This document shows, in pieces, positions 35,008 through 45,619 of a stretch of 64,000 bases of DNA (position 1 is the stretch's first letter; each line of letters opens with the position of its first letter). The stretch covers positions 124,001 to 188,000 of the forward strand of contig NZ_NESC01000001.1 of the NCBI RefSeq assembly GCF_003063575.1, in the 5' to 3' direction. Both the position numbers and the translations under genes were made by a program. Under the pieces are notes generated by a model. The model did not search any database and had not been told where the DNA came from. It worked only from the letters and a program-made list of their open reading frames with translations. The DNA is from Limnohabitans sp. Jir72 (GTDB taxonomy: Bacteria; Pseudomonadota; Gammaproteobacteria; Burkholderiales; Burkholderiaceae_C).

Positions 35008-37440
35008 ATGCAATTTCCTGAATCCTGGTTGCGCGAGTTCTGCAACCCGTCCTTGACGACCCAGCAACTGGCCGACACCTTGACCATGGCTGGCCTCGAA
35101 GTGGAAGAGCTCGAGCCTGTGGCCCCGCCGTTCACCCACATCGTGGTCGGTGAAATCAAGGAAGCCGTGCAGCACCCCAACGCCGACCGCCTGCGTGTGT
35201 GTCAGGTTGACGTGGGGCAGGGCGCACTGCTGAACATCGTTTGTGGTGCACCCAACGCCCGAGTGGGCATCCGCGTGCCTTGCGCCATGGTCGGGGCCGA
35301 ATTGCCTCCGGGTGAAGACGGCAAGCCATTCGTCATCAAGGTGGGCAAGCTGCGTGGTGTGGAAAGCCAAGGCATGTTGTGTTCAGCCAAAGAACTGAAG
35401 ATAGCGGATGACCACGGCGGCCTGCTGGAGTTGCCCGCAGACGCGCCTCTGGGTCAGGACATTCGTGAGTACCTGAATCTGGACGACACCCTGTTCACCA
35501 TCAAGTTGACGCCCAACTTGGCCCATTGTTTGAGCGTGTACGGCATTGCCCGTGAAGTGGCTGCCCTGACCGGTGCGCCGTTGAAGGCCCCATCCTCCCC
35601 TGCTGTGGCGACTCAAATCCAGGACAAAGTGGCGGTGCAAGTGCAAGCCACCGACCTGTGCGGGCGCTTCAGCGGCCGTGTGGTCAAGGGCGTAAATACC
35701 CAAGCCCAAACTCCCAAGTGGATGGTGGACCGCCTGGCCCGTTGCGGCCAGCGCAGCGTGAGCCCATTGGTGGACATCTCCAACTACGTGATGTTCGAGT
35801 TCGGTCGACCTTCGCATATTTTTGACCTGGACAAAATCCACGGCGACCTGCAAGTGCGGTGGGGCAAAGCAGGTGAGTCTCTCAAGCTGCTCAACGGCAA
35901 CACCGTGACCGTGGATGAGAAGGTCGGCGTGATCGCCGATGACAGCCAGGTCGAGTCATTGGCCGGCATCATGGGTGGGGACGCCACTGCCGTGTCCGAC
36001 GACACACAAAACATCTACATCGAAGCCGCCTTCTGGTGGCCCACGTCGATCGCAGGCCGTTCGCGCCGCTTCAACTTCTCGACCGACGCCGGTCACCGCT
36101 TTGAGCGTGGTGTGGACCCGCAGCTGACCGTGGAGCACATTGAGCGCATCACCCAGCTGGTGCTCGACATCTGCGGCACACCCGAGACAAAGGTCGGCCC
36201 GATTGACGACCAAATTCTGAACATCCCAGCGATCACACCCGTCACACTGCGCGTGGCCCGTGCGGTCAAAGTCATCGGCATGCCGCTCACGCAGCAGCAG
36301 TGTGCCGATGCTTTGCGCGGTTTGGGCTTGCAAGTCGCCGAAGGCGAGGGCACCGTCACCGTGACACCGCCCAGCTTCCGCTTTGACCTGCAGATCGAAG
36401 AAGACCTGATCGAAGAAGTGGCCCGCATGGTGGGCTACAACAACCTGCCAACCAATCCGCCGCTGGCCCCCATCACCGCCAAGGTGCGCCGCGAGACCGA
36501 GCGCAGCCCATCTGCCGTGCGCCGCGCCATTGCGGCTCTGGGTTACCAGGAAACCATCAACTACAGCTTTGTTGAAGAAGCTTGGGAAAAAGACTTGGCG
36601 GGCAATACCAGCCCGATCCGCCTGCTCAACCCGATCGCCAGCCAGATGAGCGTGATGCGCTCCAGCCTGATCGGCTCTCTGCTGCAAGTCGTGAAGTTCA
36701 ACGCCGACCGCAAGGCCGACCGCGTGCGCGTTTTCGAGCTGGGCCGCGTATTCCTGCGCAATGCCACGGTGCAAAGCACCGACACCACGGTGGAGGGGTT
36801 CGAGCAACCCATGCGCGTGGCAGGCATGGCTTGGGGCCCGGTGGAGCCTTTGGGTTGGCAAGGCAAGGCCCGCAACGTCGACTATTACGACGTCAAGGCC
36901 GATGTGGAAAAACTGCTGGCCCCACGCAAAGCAGAATTCGTTGCCGCTGAACACCCTGCCTTGCACCCTGGTCGGTCGGCCCAGGTGCTGTTGGAGGGGG
37001 TTGTCATCGGTCATGTGGGCGAATTGCATCCCCGCTGGCGTCAGGCCTGGGAGCTGAGCAGCGCACCCGTGGTGTTCGAGCTGTCGCTTGAAGCCGTCAC
37101 GGCCCGCACGGTACCTGTGTCCCAAAACGTGGCCAAGCACCAGCCGGTGGAGCGTGACATCGCTGTGATCGTGGCCGAATCGGTCACCCATGTGCAGTTG
37201 ATGCAAGCCATCCACGCAGCCCCCACCGAAGGTTTGCTCCAAGGCGCGGTGTTGTTTGACATTTACCGCCCCAAGGCCGATGCAGCGGGTGCAAGCTTGA
37301 CGCAGGGTGAGAAGAGTTTGGCCGTGCGCCTGACCTTGGCCAGTCCCGATGCCACATTGACCGATGCTCAGATCGACGCCGCCATGAACGCGGTGTTGGC
37401 CCACCTGGCCAGTCAAGTGTCCGCGCGTTTGCGCGCTTAA
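35008..37440 (+). CDS. pheT: Phenylalanine-tRNA ligase beta subunit
   Basis: 810-residue beta chain, usual length. In order: N-terminal [13 protein letters not shown], the tRNA-binding OB-fold (about 40-150), the B3/B4 editing region, B5 domains, a catalytic-like core and the C-terminal anticodon-binding FDX-ACB domain ([20 protein letters not shown] to the end). It also removes misacylated tyrosine. ihfA begins 13 nt downstream, the common enterobacterial and beta-proteobacterial arrangement. Confidence 0.96.
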   Translation: MQFPESWLREFCNPSLTTQQLADTLTMAGLEVEELEPVAPPFTHIVVGEIKEAVQHPNADRLRVCQVDVGQGALLNIVCGAPNARVGIRVPCAMVGAELPPGEDGKPFVIKVGKLRGVESQGMLCSAKELKIADDHGGLLELPADAPLGQDIREYLNLDDTLFTIKLTPNLAHCLSVYGIAREVAALTGAPLKAPSSPAVATQIQDKVAVQVQATDLCGRFSGRVVKGVNTQAQTPKWMVDRLARCGQRSVSPLVDISNYVMFEFGRPSHIFDLDKIHGDLQVRWGKAGESLKLLNGNTVTVDEKVGVIADDSQVESLAGIMGGDATAVSDDTQNIYIEAAFWWPTSIAGRSRRFNFSTDAGHRFERGVDPQLTVEHIERITQLVLDICGTPETKVGPIDDQILNIPAITPVTLRVARAVKVIGMPLTQQQCADALRGLGLQVAEGEGTVTVTPPSFRFDLQIEEDLIEEVARMVGYNNLPTNPPLAPITAKVRRETERSPSAVRRAIAALGYQETINYSFVEEAWEKDLAGNTSPIRLLNPIASQMSVMRSSLIGSLLQVVKFNADRKADRVRVFELGRVFLRNATVQSTDTTVEGFEQPMRVAGMAWGPVEPLGWQGKARNVDYYDVKADVEKLLAPRKAEFVAAEHPALHPGRSAQVLLEGVVIGHVGELHPRWRQAWELSSAPVVFELSLEAVTARTVPVSQNVAKHQPVERDIAVIVAESVTHVQLMQAIHAAPTEGLLQGAVLFDIYRPKADAAGASLTQGEKSLAVRLTLASPDATLTDAQIDAAMNAVLAHLASQVSARLRA

Positions 37441-37453
37441 CAGGGTGGGTGTG

Positions 37454-37804
37454 ATGGAAATTTCAGTTGAAAGCCTTGAAACCCCGGCCTTGACCAAGGC
37501 GCATCTGGCCGATTTGTTGTTTGAACAAATCGGCTTGAACAAGCGCGAGTCCAAAGACATGGTCGATGCCTTCTTTGATTTGATGGTGGACAGCTTGATC
37601 GAAGGCACAGACGTCAAGATTTCTGGCTTTGGCAATTTCCAAATCCGCACCAAAGCAGCTCGTCCCGGGCGCAATCCGCGTACCGGAGAATTGATTCCGA
37701 TTGATGCACGTCGCGTCGCGACCTTCCATGCCAGCCATAAACTCAAGGCTTTGATTCAGGGCGAGACTGACGAAAACAGCACCATGGAGATGCTGGGTAT
37801 TTGA
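37454..37804 (+). CDS. ihfA: Integration host factor alpha subunit
   Basis: DNA-bending nucleoid protein acting as a heterodimer with IhfB. 116 residues, slightly longer than the E. coli protein. Seen: [30 protein letters not shown] and the beta-arm [22 protein letters not shown] with the intercalating Pro. ATG at 37454 is preferred to a GTG at 37445. It ends the thrS-ihfA group and is followed after 31 nt by a DUF1840 gene with its own ribosome site. Confidence 0.95.
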   Translation: MEISVESLETPALTKAHLADLLFEQIGLNKRESKDMVDAFFDLMVDSLIEGTDVKISGFGNFQIRTKAARPGRNPRTGELIPIDARRVATFHASHKLKALIQGETDENSTMEMLGI

Positions 37805-37835
37805 GTCGGACCTCTGAAGCTTCTAGGAGGACCCC

Positions 37836-38171
37836 ATGCTTTTCAAATTCAAATCTGCCGCCGCCAGCGACCTGATCATGCTGGAGCTTGACGCCCGCAA
37901 ATTGCTCCAGATCATGCTGGGGGACGATCCTGTGCAAGGCATCATGCTGGCCAACACCCTGTCTGCACGCATCCAGACATTGGAAACTGCCGTGTTGCAA
38001 GACGAAACCTTGCGCAAACGGCTTGCGCAGCAAGCTGCATCGGGCGCAAGCGACTGCGACGAGAGAGAAGTGGCGCTGGATGCCGTGCGTTTGTCTCAAA
38101 GGGCCACGCCCATGCTCAAACTCTTGCAGCGCAGCTTGGCGGAAAGCTCAGACGTGGTTTGGGGCATTTAA
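37836..38171 (+). CDS. DUF1840-family protein
   Basis: 111 residues, soluble. The sequence MLFKFKSAAASDLIMLELDARKLL with later LKLLQRSLAESSDVVWGI is the DUF1840 pattern, a small family found mainly in beta-proteobacteria with no known function. A strong AGGAGG ribosome site lies 5 nt before the ATG. It is convergent with the DUF192 gene. Confidence 0.88.
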   Translation: MLFKFKSAAASDLIMLELDARKLLQIMLGDDPVQGIMLANTLSARIQTLETAVLQDETLRKRLAQQAASGASDCDEREVALDAVRLSQRATPMLKLLQRSLAESSDVVWGI

Positions 38172-38194
38172 GGCGGGGTCAACCCCGGCCTTAA
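38168..38194. terminator. Palindrome between the DUF1840 and DUF192 genes
   Basis: TTAAGGCGGGG and CCCCGGCCTTAA pair with one bulge around a TCAA loop. It overlaps the DUF1840 stop codon and ends just before the stop of the convergent gene. No T-run follows, so terminator activity is uncertain. Confidence 0.4.
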
Positions 38195-38199
38195 GGCGA

Positions 38200-38679
38200 T
38201 CAGCGGGCAAATGCCTGGCCACCCAACTGGTAGCCCGCCTTGATTTGCCGTTTGGCAAACCAACCGACATTCATTTCCAGCACAAAACGCACCGGTCTGG
38301 TAGAGCAGTGGGAATCATCGCTTTGGGGCTTCATGTCGGCCAAGTTCACGATGGTGCCATCTTCGGCAATGAAAGCCGCAGTCAAAGGGATCAACGTGTT
38401 GCGCATCCAGAAACATTGTGTGGCGGGCTGTTCAAATACAAACAACATGCCTTCGTGTTGGGGCATTTCTTTGCGAAACATCAGGCCGATTTGACGTTGC
38501 TCAGGCGTTTGGGCCAGTTGAACGTCCAGCATGTGCATGCCCGCCGTCAACTTGGTGCGCGGCAACTGCATTTGTGGACCGGCTTGCGCCGCAGCCAAGG
38601 TGCTCACCGCTGCCAGCAAACATCCAGCAGTCCAATGCATGGATTGGGTGCAAATACGGGAAATCAAGCGAAAAGTCAT
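38200..38679 (-). CDS. DUF192-family exported protein
   Basis: About 159 residues with an N-terminal signal peptide (MTFRLISRICTQSMHWTAGCLLAAVSTLAAAQA, cut after AQA) and a DUF192 domain: VQLAQTPEQRQIGLMFRKEMPQHEGMLFVFE, CFWMRNTLIPLTAAFI and the closing VLEMNVGWFAKRQIKAG. Function is unknown; the family forms a small beta-barrel-like fold and is often periplasmic. An ATG at 38640 would leave a shorter signal peptide and is also possible. The cold-shock gene lies upstream, same strand. Confidence 0.85.
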   Translation of the reverse strand: MTFRLISRICTQSMHWTAGCLLAAVSTLAAAQAGPQMQLPRTKLTAGMHMLDVQLAQTPEQRQIGLMFRKEMPQHEGMLFVFEQPATQCFWMRNTLIPLTAAFIAEDGTIVNLADMKPQSDDSHCSTRPVRFVLEMNVGWFAKRQIKAGYQLGGQAFAR

Positions 38680-38760
38680 TGAGAAAATCCATCCGAGCAG
38701 GTAGCACAAGCCCACAAGGATAACGCGTACCGTAAACACCGCTAAGCAGGCGACCCCCAA

Positions 38761-39018
38761 TCAGGTGACAGGACCCGGCGAGTCCTGTGCCGCTTGCGCG
38801 GGCAATGCTGCACTCCGTTCAGCCAATATATGAGTGGCCATCAAGCCTTTGGCTCCGTTGTTGAGCTCGAAACTGACCCGAGCACCCTCTTTGAGACTTT
38901 TGAACCCTTCGCCCTCAATGGCTGAAAAGTGGGCAAAAGCATCCGGACCACCGCCATCGGGCTGGATGAACCCGAAGCCCTTGGCATCGTTGAACCATTT
39001 GACCGTTCCGGTGGGCAT
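38761..39018 (-). CDS. Cold-shock-domain protein (CspA family) with C-terminal extension
   Basis: 85 residues. Residues 1-66 form the cold-shock domain with RNP1 KGFGFIQP and RNP2-like DAFAHFSAI; single-stranded RNA/DNA binding is expected. About 18 residues of low complexity ([20 protein letters not shown]) are added at the C-terminus compared with the usual 67-70-residue CspA. ATG 39018 has a GGAG ribosome site and starts [11 protein letters not shown]; an in-frame start nine codons upstream lacks support. It is divergent from clpS. Confidence 0.92.
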   Translation of the reverse strand: MPTGTVKWFNDAKGFGFIQPDGGGPDAFAHFSAIEGEGFKSLKEGARVSFELNNGAKGLMATHILAERSAALPAQAAQDSPGPVT

Positions 39019-39165
39019 GGCGTGTCTCCATTTTTTTGTATGCACCAGTTTGAAGCGTGCCTGTTGATTTTGTCAATGTGAGGTTTTCCCCGAGATGCAA
39101 GGCCACATCCAAGTCTTTTCAGGCCTTGCGCTTCAAGGGCTTGAAAGCACCGATAGAATGAAAAC

Positions 39166-39525
39166 ATGGCTACGAAAAAACCACAGAATCCAACGCTGCC
39201 GCCATCAACGCCCAGCACCACAGACGGTGGCGACTCGGTGGTTCTAGAGCGACGGGCCCAGAAAGTTCAGCCGCCCCAGATGTACCAGGTGGCCATGCTC
39301 AATGACGACTACACCCCGATGGAGTTCGTGGTGATGGTGATCCAGGAGTTCTTTGGCAAAGACCGCGAGGCGGCCACCCAGATCATGCTCAAGATCCATC
39401 TCGATGGCAAAGGCGTTTGCGGTGTGTATTCCCGCGATGTGGCCGCCACCAAAGTCGATCAAGTGCTCGATGCCGCCAAGCAGGGGGGACACCCCTTGCA
39501 ATGCATCAGCGAACCCATTGAATAG
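39166..39525 (+). CDS. clpS: ATP-dependent Clp protease adaptor ClpS
   Basis: N-recognin that delivers N-degron substrates to ClpAP. 119 residues: a flexible Pro/Thr/Ser-rich N-terminal arm (1-35), then the core [28 protein letters not shown] with the binding-pocket motif [10 protein letters not shown] and the [16 protein letters not shown] segment. It sits 55 nt upstream of clpA, the conserved pair. Confidence 0.96.
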   Translation: MATKKPQNPTLPPSTPSTTDGGDSVVLERRAQKVQPPQMYQVAMLNDDYTPMEFVVMVIQEFFGKDREAATQIMLKIHLDGKGVCGVYSRDVAATKVDQVLDAAKQGGHPLQCISEPIE

Positions 39526-39580
39526 TGGGCAGGATGCCCCACATGCACAAAATCTCTCAGCAAGGCAAAAAGGAAATCAC

Positions 39581-41917
39581 ATGATTGCCCAGGAATTGGA
39601 AGTCAGCTTGCACATGGCCTTTGTCGAGGCCCGTCAGCAGCGCCACGAGTTCATCACGGTCGAGCACTTGTTGCTCGCCTTGCTGGACAACCCCAGCGCG
39701 GCCGAGGTGTTGCGTGCTTGCGCCGCCAACATCGACGATTTGCGCACCGCCTTGACCAACTTCATCAAGGACAACACCCCCCAGGTGGCAGGCACCGAAG
39801 AGGTGGACACCCAGCCCACCTTGGGGTTTCAGCGCGTTATCCAGCGCGCCATCATGCACGTCCAATCAACGGGCAATGGCAAAAAAGAAGTCACCGGCGC
39901 CAATGTGCTGGTGGCCATCTTTGGCGAGAAGGACTCCCATGCCGTGTATTACCTGCACCAGCAGGGCATCACACGCTTGGACGTGGTCAACTTCATCGCC
40001 CATGGCATCCGCAAAAGCGATCCGCCTGAAGCGGCCAAATCTGCAGAAGCACCGTCCAATTCGGAGTCTGAGGAGTCGTCGGGTGGCGAGCGCAACGAAA
40101 AAGCTTCGCCCCTTGAGCAGTACACCAACAACCTGAACCAGGCCGCGAAAGAAGGCAAGATTGATCCGCTGATCGGCCGCGAGTACGAAGTCGAACGCAC
40201 CATCCAGATCCTGTGCCGTCGCCGCAAAAATAATCCGCTGTTGGTGGGCGAGGCCGGTGTGGGTAAGACTGCGATTGCCGAGGGCTTGGCCTGGCGCATC
40301 ACGCAAGGCAGCGTGCCCGAGATCCTGACCGAGGCCACGGTGTATTCGCTCGACATGGGCGCTTTGCTGGCCGGCACCAAATACCGGGGCGACTTTGAGC
40401 AGCGCTTGAAAGGCGTGCTGAAGTCGCTCAAGGACAAGCCCAACGGCATTTTGTTCATCGATGAGATCCACACCTTGATCGGTGCCGGGGCGGCCTCTGG
40501 CGGTACGCTGGATGCGTCCAACCTGCTCAAGCCTGCACTGTCCAGTGGTCAGCTCAAATGCATCGGTGCCACCACCTTCACCGAGTACCGTGGCATCTTC
40601 GAAAAAGACGCGGCCTTGAGCCGCCGCTTCCAAAAAGTGGACGTGGTTGAGCCTACCGTGTCTGAGACTGTGGACATCCTCAAAGGCCTCAAGAGCCGTT
40701 TTGAAGACCACCACAGCGTCAAGTACACCATCGCCGCCCTGCAGGCCGCCGCCGAACTGTCGGCCAAGTTCATCAACGACCGCCAACTGCCCGACAAGGC
40801 GATTGACGTGATCGACGAAGCCGGTGCCGCACAGCGCATTCAAATCGCTTCCAAGCGCAAGAAAACCATTGGCAAGGCCGAGATCGAAGACATCGTGGCC
40901 AAGATCGCCCGCATCCCGCCGGCCAACGTGTCCAACGACGACCGCAGCAAGCTGCAAAGCATCGAGCGCGACCTCAAGTCGGTGGTGTTTGGCCAGGACA
41001 AAGCCCTTGAGGTACTGGCCTCTGCCGTCAAAATGGCCCGCTCGGGCTTGGGCAAGACCGACAAGCCAATTGGCTCGTTCCTGTTCTCGGGCCCCACCGG
41101 TGTGGGCAAGACCGAAGCGGCCAAGCAACTGGCCTACATCCTGGGCATTGAGCTGATCCGCTTTGACATGTCCGAGTACATGGAGCGCCATGCGGTCAGC
41201 CGCTTGATTGGCGCGCCTCCAGGCTATGTGGGCTTTGACCAGGGCGGCTTGCTGACCGAAGCGGTGACCAAGAAGCCGCATTGCGTGCTCTTGCTCGACG
41301 AGATCGAGAAAGCACATCCGGACATCTTCAATGTGCTGCTGCAGGTCATGGACCACGGCACGCTGACCGACAACAACGGGCGCAAGGCCGACTTCCGCAA
41401 CGTGATCATCATCATGACCACCAACGCGGGTGCCGAGACCATGAACAAGGCCACCATTGGTTTCACCAATCCGCGTCAGGCCGGTGACGAAATGGGCGAC
41501 ATCAAGCGCTTGTTCACCCCTGAGTTTCGTAACCGCCTGGACGCCATGGTCAGCTTCAAACCGTTGGATGAACAAATCATCCTGCGCGTGGTGGACAAGT
41601 TCCTGCTGCAACTGGAGCAACAGCTCGGAGAGAAGAAGGTTGAAGTCACTTTCACCGACAACTTGCGCAAGTTCCTGGGCAAGAAGGGCTTTGATCCGCT
41701 CATGGGCGCTCGCCCGATGCAGCGCCTGATCCAGGACACGATCCGCAAGGCCTTGGCCGATGAACTGCTGTTCGGTCGCTTGACCGAGGGTGGTCGCCTC
41801 ACGGTGGACATCAACGACAAGGACGAAGTCCTGCTGGACATCACGCCACTGCCCAAGAAGGAAGGTCGCGCATCACGCGTGGAGCCTGCTGAGCCGGAAG
41901 AGGCTGCAGCGAGCTGA
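39581..41917 (+). CDS. clpA: ATP-dependent Clp protease ATP-binding subunit ClpA
   Basis: AAA+ unfoldase of the ClpAP protease, 778 residues. N-domain (MIAQELEVSLHMAFVEARQQRHEFITVEHLLLALL) that docks ClpS, an acidic linker rich in Ser and Glu (about 145-175), first Walker A GEAGVGKT at 223-230, second GPTGVGKT at 504-511, and no long middle domain, which separates it from ClpB. The IGF/L-type ClpP-binding loop appears as IGFTNPR near residue 627. A strong terminator follows. Confidence 0.96.
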   Translation: MIAQELEVSLHMAFVEARQQRHEFITVEHLLLALLDNPSAAEVLRACAANIDDLRTALTNFIKDNTPQVAGTEEVDTQPTLGFQRVIQRAIMHVQSTGNGKKEVTGANVLVAIFGEKDSHAVYYLHQQGITRLDVVNFIAHGIRKSDPPEAAKSAEAPSNSESEESSGGERNEKASPLEQYTNNLNQAAKEGKIDPLIGREYEVERTIQILCRRRKNNPLLVGEAGVGKTAIAEGLAWRITQGSVPEILTEATVYSLDMGALLAGTKYRGDFEQRLKGVLKSLKDKPNGILFIDEIHTLIGAGAASGGTLDASNLLKPALSSGQLKCIGATTFTEYRGIFEKDAALSRRFQKVDVVEPTVSETVDILKGLKSRFEDHHSVKYTIAALQAAAELSAKFINDRQLPDKAIDVIDEAGAAQRIQIASKRKKTIGKAEIEDIVAKIARIPPANVSNDDRSKLQSIERDLKSVVFGQDKALEVLASAVKMARSGLGKTDKPIGSFLFSGPTGVGKTEAAKQLAYILGIELIRFDMSEYMERHAVSRLIGAPPGYVGFDQGGLLTEAVTKKPHCVLLLDEIEKAHPDIFNVLLQVMDHGTLTDNNGRKADFRNVIIIMTTNAGAETMNKATIGFTNPRQAGDEMGDIKRLFTPEFRNRLDAMVSFKPLDEQIILRVVDKFLLQLEQQLGEKKVEVTFTDNLRKFLGKKGFDPLMGARPMQRLIQDTIRKALADELLFGRLTEGGRLTVDINDKDEVLLDITPLPKKEGRASRVEPAEPEEAAAS

Positions 41918-41940
41918 CGCACAGCTCAAACCATGAAACA

Positions 41941-41972
41941 AGCCAGACCGAGTGATCGGTCTGGCTTTTTTT
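41941..41972. terminator. Intrinsic terminator after clpA
   Basis: Perfect 11-bp stem (AGCCAGACCGA / TCGGTCTGGCT) with GTGA loop and a following T-run, between the convergent clpA and HerA-like genes. Confidence 0.93.
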
Positions 41973-41988
41973 CATTCTGCATTTGGAA

Positions 41989-43509
41989 TCAGCGTCTGCG
42001 TTTACCGCCAGCCGACCCCAGCAATCCCCCAAGCACGCCGCGCACGATCTCCCGGCCGATGGCCGAGCCGACGTTGCGCACAGCACTTTTCACCAACAGT
42101 TGCGCCACGCCGTCGTGTTGACCGCCACGCGGGCCGGTGGAGCCGAAGATGAAGTCGGACACTGTATTCATGAGGCCTGAGCCGCTTTCGGCTGGGGCAC
42201 CGGCTGCACCCGTTGGGGCTGGGGTGCCATTGGCAGCCGGTGAGCCTTTGAGTTTTTCGTAGGCCGATTCGCGGTCTTGCGTGGTTTCGTAAACACCGGC
42301 CACCAGGGAATTTTTCAACAAGGCTTGGCGCTGCTCCGGCGTGATCGGGCCCAACTGGCTGGCCGGTGGCATGACGAACACACGCTCGGTCTCGGTAGGG
42401 CGGCCTTTGGCGTCCAGCAGGCTGACCAAGGCTTCGCCCACGCCCAGCTCGGTGATGGCCGCTTCGATGTCCAGGCCCGCCTTGGGGCGCATGGTTTGCG
42501 CCGTGGCGGCCACGGCTTTTTGGTCGCGGGGCGTGAAGGCGCGCAGCGCATGCTGCACGCGGTTGCCCAGCTGGCCCAAAATGCTGTCTGGGATGTCCAG
42601 CGGGTTTTGGGTCACGAAATACACCCCCACGCCTTTGGAGCGCACCAGTCGCACCACCAGCTCGATGCGTTCGATCAAAGCTGCAGGTGCGTCTTTGAAC
42701 AAAAGGTGGGCTTCGTCAAAGAAGAACACCAGTTTGGGTTTTTCAGGGTCGCCAATTTCGGGCAAGACCTCGAACAATTCTGAAAGCATCCAAAGCAAGA
42801 AGGTCGCGTACAGGCGCGGCGAGTTCATCAGCTTGTCGGCGGCCAGGATGTTGACCACACCCATGCCGTCGGCGGTTTGCATGAAGTCTTCGATGTTGAG
42901 CATGGGCTCGCCAAAGAATTGGTCGCCGCCCTGGGTTTCGATCTGCAGCAAGCCGCGCTGAATGGCGCCGATGCTGGCGGCGCTGATGTTGCCGTATTCG
43001 GTGGTGAAGTTTTTGGCGTTGTCGCCCACGTGCTGCAGCATGGCCCGCAGGTCTTTCATGTCCAGCAGCAGCAAGCCGTTGTCGTCGGCGATCTTGAACA
43101 CCAGGTTCAGCACACCGGCCTGAGTCTCGTTGAGCCCCAGCATGCGGGCCAGCAGCAGGGGACCCATGTCGGACACCGTAGCCCGCACGGGATGGCCCTG
43201 CTGTCCAAACACGTCCCACAAGGTGGTGGGGCAGGCCAAGGGCTCGGGCAGGGCGATGCCCCGGTCCTTGAGCACCGCCGCCAGCTTGTCGCCGATGTGG
43301 CCAGCCTGACTGATGCCCGTCAAATCGCCTTTGACGTCGGCCATGAACACCGGCACGCCCAGGCGTGAGAAGTTCTCAGCCAGGGTTTGCAAGGTCACGG
43401 TTTTGCCGGTGCCAGTAGCGCCGGTGATCAGGCCGTGGCGGTTGGCCAGGCTGGGCAGCAGGTGGCACTGTGCCGTCTTGTTTTGGGCAATCAACATGGG
43501 TTCGGCCAT
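41989..43509 (-). CDS. HerA/YjgR-type ATPase (DUF853 family)
   Basis: 506 residues. Walker A is GATGTGKT close to the N-terminus (within [27 protein letters not shown]), followed by [16 protein letters not shown] and the Walker [12 protein letters not shown]. The C-terminal 80 residues are Ala/Gly/Pro-rich and end in a GSAGGKRRR basic tail. The family is related to HerA DNA translocases but its members (E. coli YjgR) lack a settled function. ATG 43509 ([11 protein letters not shown]) is the family start. It stands alone, convergent with clpA and divergent from yebC. Confidence 0.9.
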   Translation of the reverse strand: MAEPMLIAQNKTAQCHLLPSLANRHGLITGATGTGKTVTLQTLAENFSRLGVPVFMADVKGDLTGISQAGHIGDKLAAVLKDRGIALPEPLACPTTLWDVFGQQGHPVRATVSDMGPLLLARMLGLNETQAGVLNLVFKIADDNGLLLLDMKDLRAMLQHVGDNAKNFTTEYGNISAASIGAIQRGLLQIETQGGDQFFGEPMLNIEDFMQTADGMGVVNILAADKLMNSPRLYATFLLWMLSELFEVLPEIGDPEKPKLVFFFDEAHLLFKDAPAALIERIELVVRLVRSKGVGVYFVTQNPLDIPDSILGQLGNRVQHALRAFTPRDQKAVAATAQTMRPKAGLDIEAAITELGVGEALVSLLDAKGRPTETERVFVMPPASQLGPITPEQRQALLKNSLVAGVYETTQDRESAYEKLKGSPAANGTPAPTGAAGAPAESGSGLMNTVSDFIFGSTGPRGGQHDGVAQLLVKSAVRNVGSAIGREIVRGVLGGLLGSAGGKRRR

Positions 43510-43579
43510 CAAAAAATCCCTCACGCGTGTGAAAAGTAAAATCTACCCATAGGTTAAATCAACATTCAAGGAATTCCCG

Positions 43580-44305
43580 ATGGCTGGCCACAGTAAATGG
43601 GCAAATATTCAGCACCGCAAGGGCCGACAAGACGAAAAAAGGCAACGTATTTGGACCCGGGTGGTTCGCGAGATCATGGTCGCCGCGCGCACCGGCGGCG
43701 GCGATGTCTCGGCCAACCCCCGTTTGCGTCTGGCCATTGAAAAGGCCAAGGCGGCCAACATGCCGGCCGACACCATCAAGCGCAACGTCGACAAAGCCAC
43801 CGGCAACCTCGAAGGCGTCAGCTACGAAGAAATCCGCTACGAAGGCTATGGCATCGGTGGCGCGGCCGTGATTGTGGACACCATGACCGACAACCGCGTG
43901 CGCACGGTGGCCGAAGTGCGGCACGCCTTCAGCAAGCATGGGGGCAATTTGGGCACCGAAGGCTCGGTGGCTTTCCAGTTCAAGAATTGCGGTCAACTGA
44001 TCTTTGCCCCGGGCACCGACGAAGACAAGGTCATGGAAGTCGCCTTGGAGGCCGGTGCCGAAGATGTGATCACCGATGAGGAAGGCGCCATCGAGGTGCT
44101 GACCGCACCGGCTGATTTTGAAGCCGTGAAAAACGCACTCGAAGCTGCGGGCCTGGTGGCCGACATGGCCGAAGTGACCATGCGTGCTGAAAACACCATC
44201 GCGCTCAGCGGTGATGACGCAGCAAAAATGCAAAAGCTTCTGGACATTCTGGAAGATCTGGACGACGTGCAAAACGTGTTCCACAACGCCGAGATGGAAG
44301 AATAA
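43580..44305 (+). CDS. yebC: YebC/PmpR-family protein
   Basis: 241 residues with the classical [21 protein letters not shown] start and [34 protein letters not shown] landmarks. The family has been described as transcriptional regulators and, more recently, as factors relieving ribosome stalling at proline-rich stretches. purD starts 9 nt after it, so they are probably co-transcribed. Confidence 0.95.
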   Translation: MAGHSKWANIQHRKGRQDEKRQRIWTRVVREIMVAARTGGGDVSANPRLRLAIEKAKAANMPADTIKRNVDKATGNLEGVSYEEIRYEGYGIGGAAVIVDTMTDNRVRTVAEVRHAFSKHGGNLGTEGSVAFQFKNCGQLIFAPGTDEDKVMEVALEAGAEDVITDEEGAIEVLTAPADFEAVKNALEAAGLVADMAEVTMRAENTIALSGDDAAKMQKLLDILEDLDDVQNVFHNAEMEE

Positions 44306-44314
44306 GGAAATCTG

Positions 44315-45595
44315 ATGAAAGTTTTAGTGGTCGGCCATGGTGGCCGTGAACATGCCATGGCCTGGAAATTGGCCCAGTCTCCCCGCGTGCAGCAGGTGTA
44401 TGTGGCCCCCGGCAATGGCGGCACAGCCCGCGACAAGAATTTGGTGAATGTGCCCATCACCGACATCCCGCAGTTGCGCCAATGGGCGCAGGACAACCAG
44501 ATTGGCTTGACGGTGGTGGGCCCCGAAGCCCCCTTGGCAGCTGGCATCGTGGACGACTTCAGCGCCCATGGTCTGCGTATTTTTGGCCCGACCCAAAAGG
44601 CAGCGCAACTGGAAAGTTCCAAGGCATTTTCTAAAGCCTTCATGGAGCGCCACAGCATTCCCACGGCGGAGTTCGAGACCTTCACCGATCCGGTGGCGGC
44701 ACACGCCTACGTGGACCGCAAAGGCGCACCCATTGTGGTCAAGGCCGATGGTCTGGCCGCTGGCAAGGGCGTGGTCGTGGCCATGAGTCTGGCCGAAGCG
44801 CACGAAGCGATCGACTTCATGCTGGTGGACAACACCCTGGGCGTGACCCACAACGAAGGTGGCGCCCGCGTGGTGATTGAAGAGTTTTTGCAAGGCGAAG
44901 AGGCCAGCTTCATCGTGCTGTGCGATGGCAAGAACGTGACCGCTTTGGCCACCAGCCAAGACCACAAGCGCTTGCTGGACGCAGACGAGGGCCCCAACAC
45001 CGGCGGTATGGGCGCCTATTCGCCAGCGCCCGTGGTCACGGCCGATGTGCACGCGCGTGCCATGCGCGAGGTGATCATGCCCACCATCAAGGGCATGGAA
45101 AAAGACGGCATTCCCTACACCGGCTTCTTGTACGCCGGCCTGATGATCGATGCCCAAGGCAAGCCCAAGACGCTCGAGTTCAACTGCCGCATGGGTGATC
45201 CTGAGACTCAGCCGATCCTGATGCGTTTGAAGTCCGATCTGTTGGAAGTCATGCTGGCCGCGACCTCCGAAGGTCTGGACAAGATCGAGCTGGCGTGGGA
45301 CCGCCGCGTGGCTTTGGGTGTGGTGATGGCCACGGCCGGTTACCCGCTGAACCCACGCAAAGGCGATGCCATCACCGGTTTGCCTGCAGATGCTGAAGAA
45401 GCCATGGTGTTCCATGCGGGCACGACTGAAAAAGAAGGCCAGATCCTGACGTCCGGTGGTCGCGTGCTGTGCGTGACGGCTTTGGCCGATTCGGTGCGCC
45501 TGGCCCAGCAAAAGGCTTACCAGACTGCCAGCAGCATCCGGTTTGACGGCATGCAGTTGCGCAAGGACATTGGCTTTCGCGCCATCAAAAACTGA
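44315..45595 (+). CDS. purD: Phosphoribosylamine-glycine ligase
   Basis: ATP-grasp enzyme making glycinamide ribonucleotide in purine synthesis. 426 residues. Seen: MKVLVVGHGGREHAMAWKLAQSP, GPEAPLAAGIVDDF, the ATP-grasp loop KADGLAAGKGVVVA and LEFNCRMGDPETQPIL. AAGGAA precedes the ATG. It is the second gene of the yebC-purD-plsC-hemF-nadD-rsfS-rlmH-maf-rng run. Confidence 0.97.
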   Translation: MKVLVVGHGGREHAMAWKLAQSPRVQQVYVAPGNGGTARDKNLVNVPITDIPQLRQWAQDNQIGLTVVGPEAPLAAGIVDDFSAHGLRIFGPTQKAAQLESSKAFSKAFMERHSIPTAEFETFTDPVAAHAYVDRKGAPIVVKADGLAAGKGVVVAMSLAEAHEAIDFMLVDNTLGVTHNEGGARVVIEEFLQGEEASFIVLCDGKNVTALATSQDHKRLLDADEGPNTGGMGAYSPAPVVTADVHARAMREVIMPTIKGMEKDGIPYTGFLYAGLMIDAQGKPKTLEFNCRMGDPETQPILMRLKSDLLEVMLAATSEGLDKIELAWDRRVALGVVMATAGYPLNPRKGDAITGLPADAEEAMVFHAGTTEKEGQILTSGGRVLCVTALADSVRLAQQKAYQTASSIRFDGMQLRKDIGFRAIKN

Positions 45596-45619
45596 AGCAA
45601 ACCCGAAAGACCCCTCTTC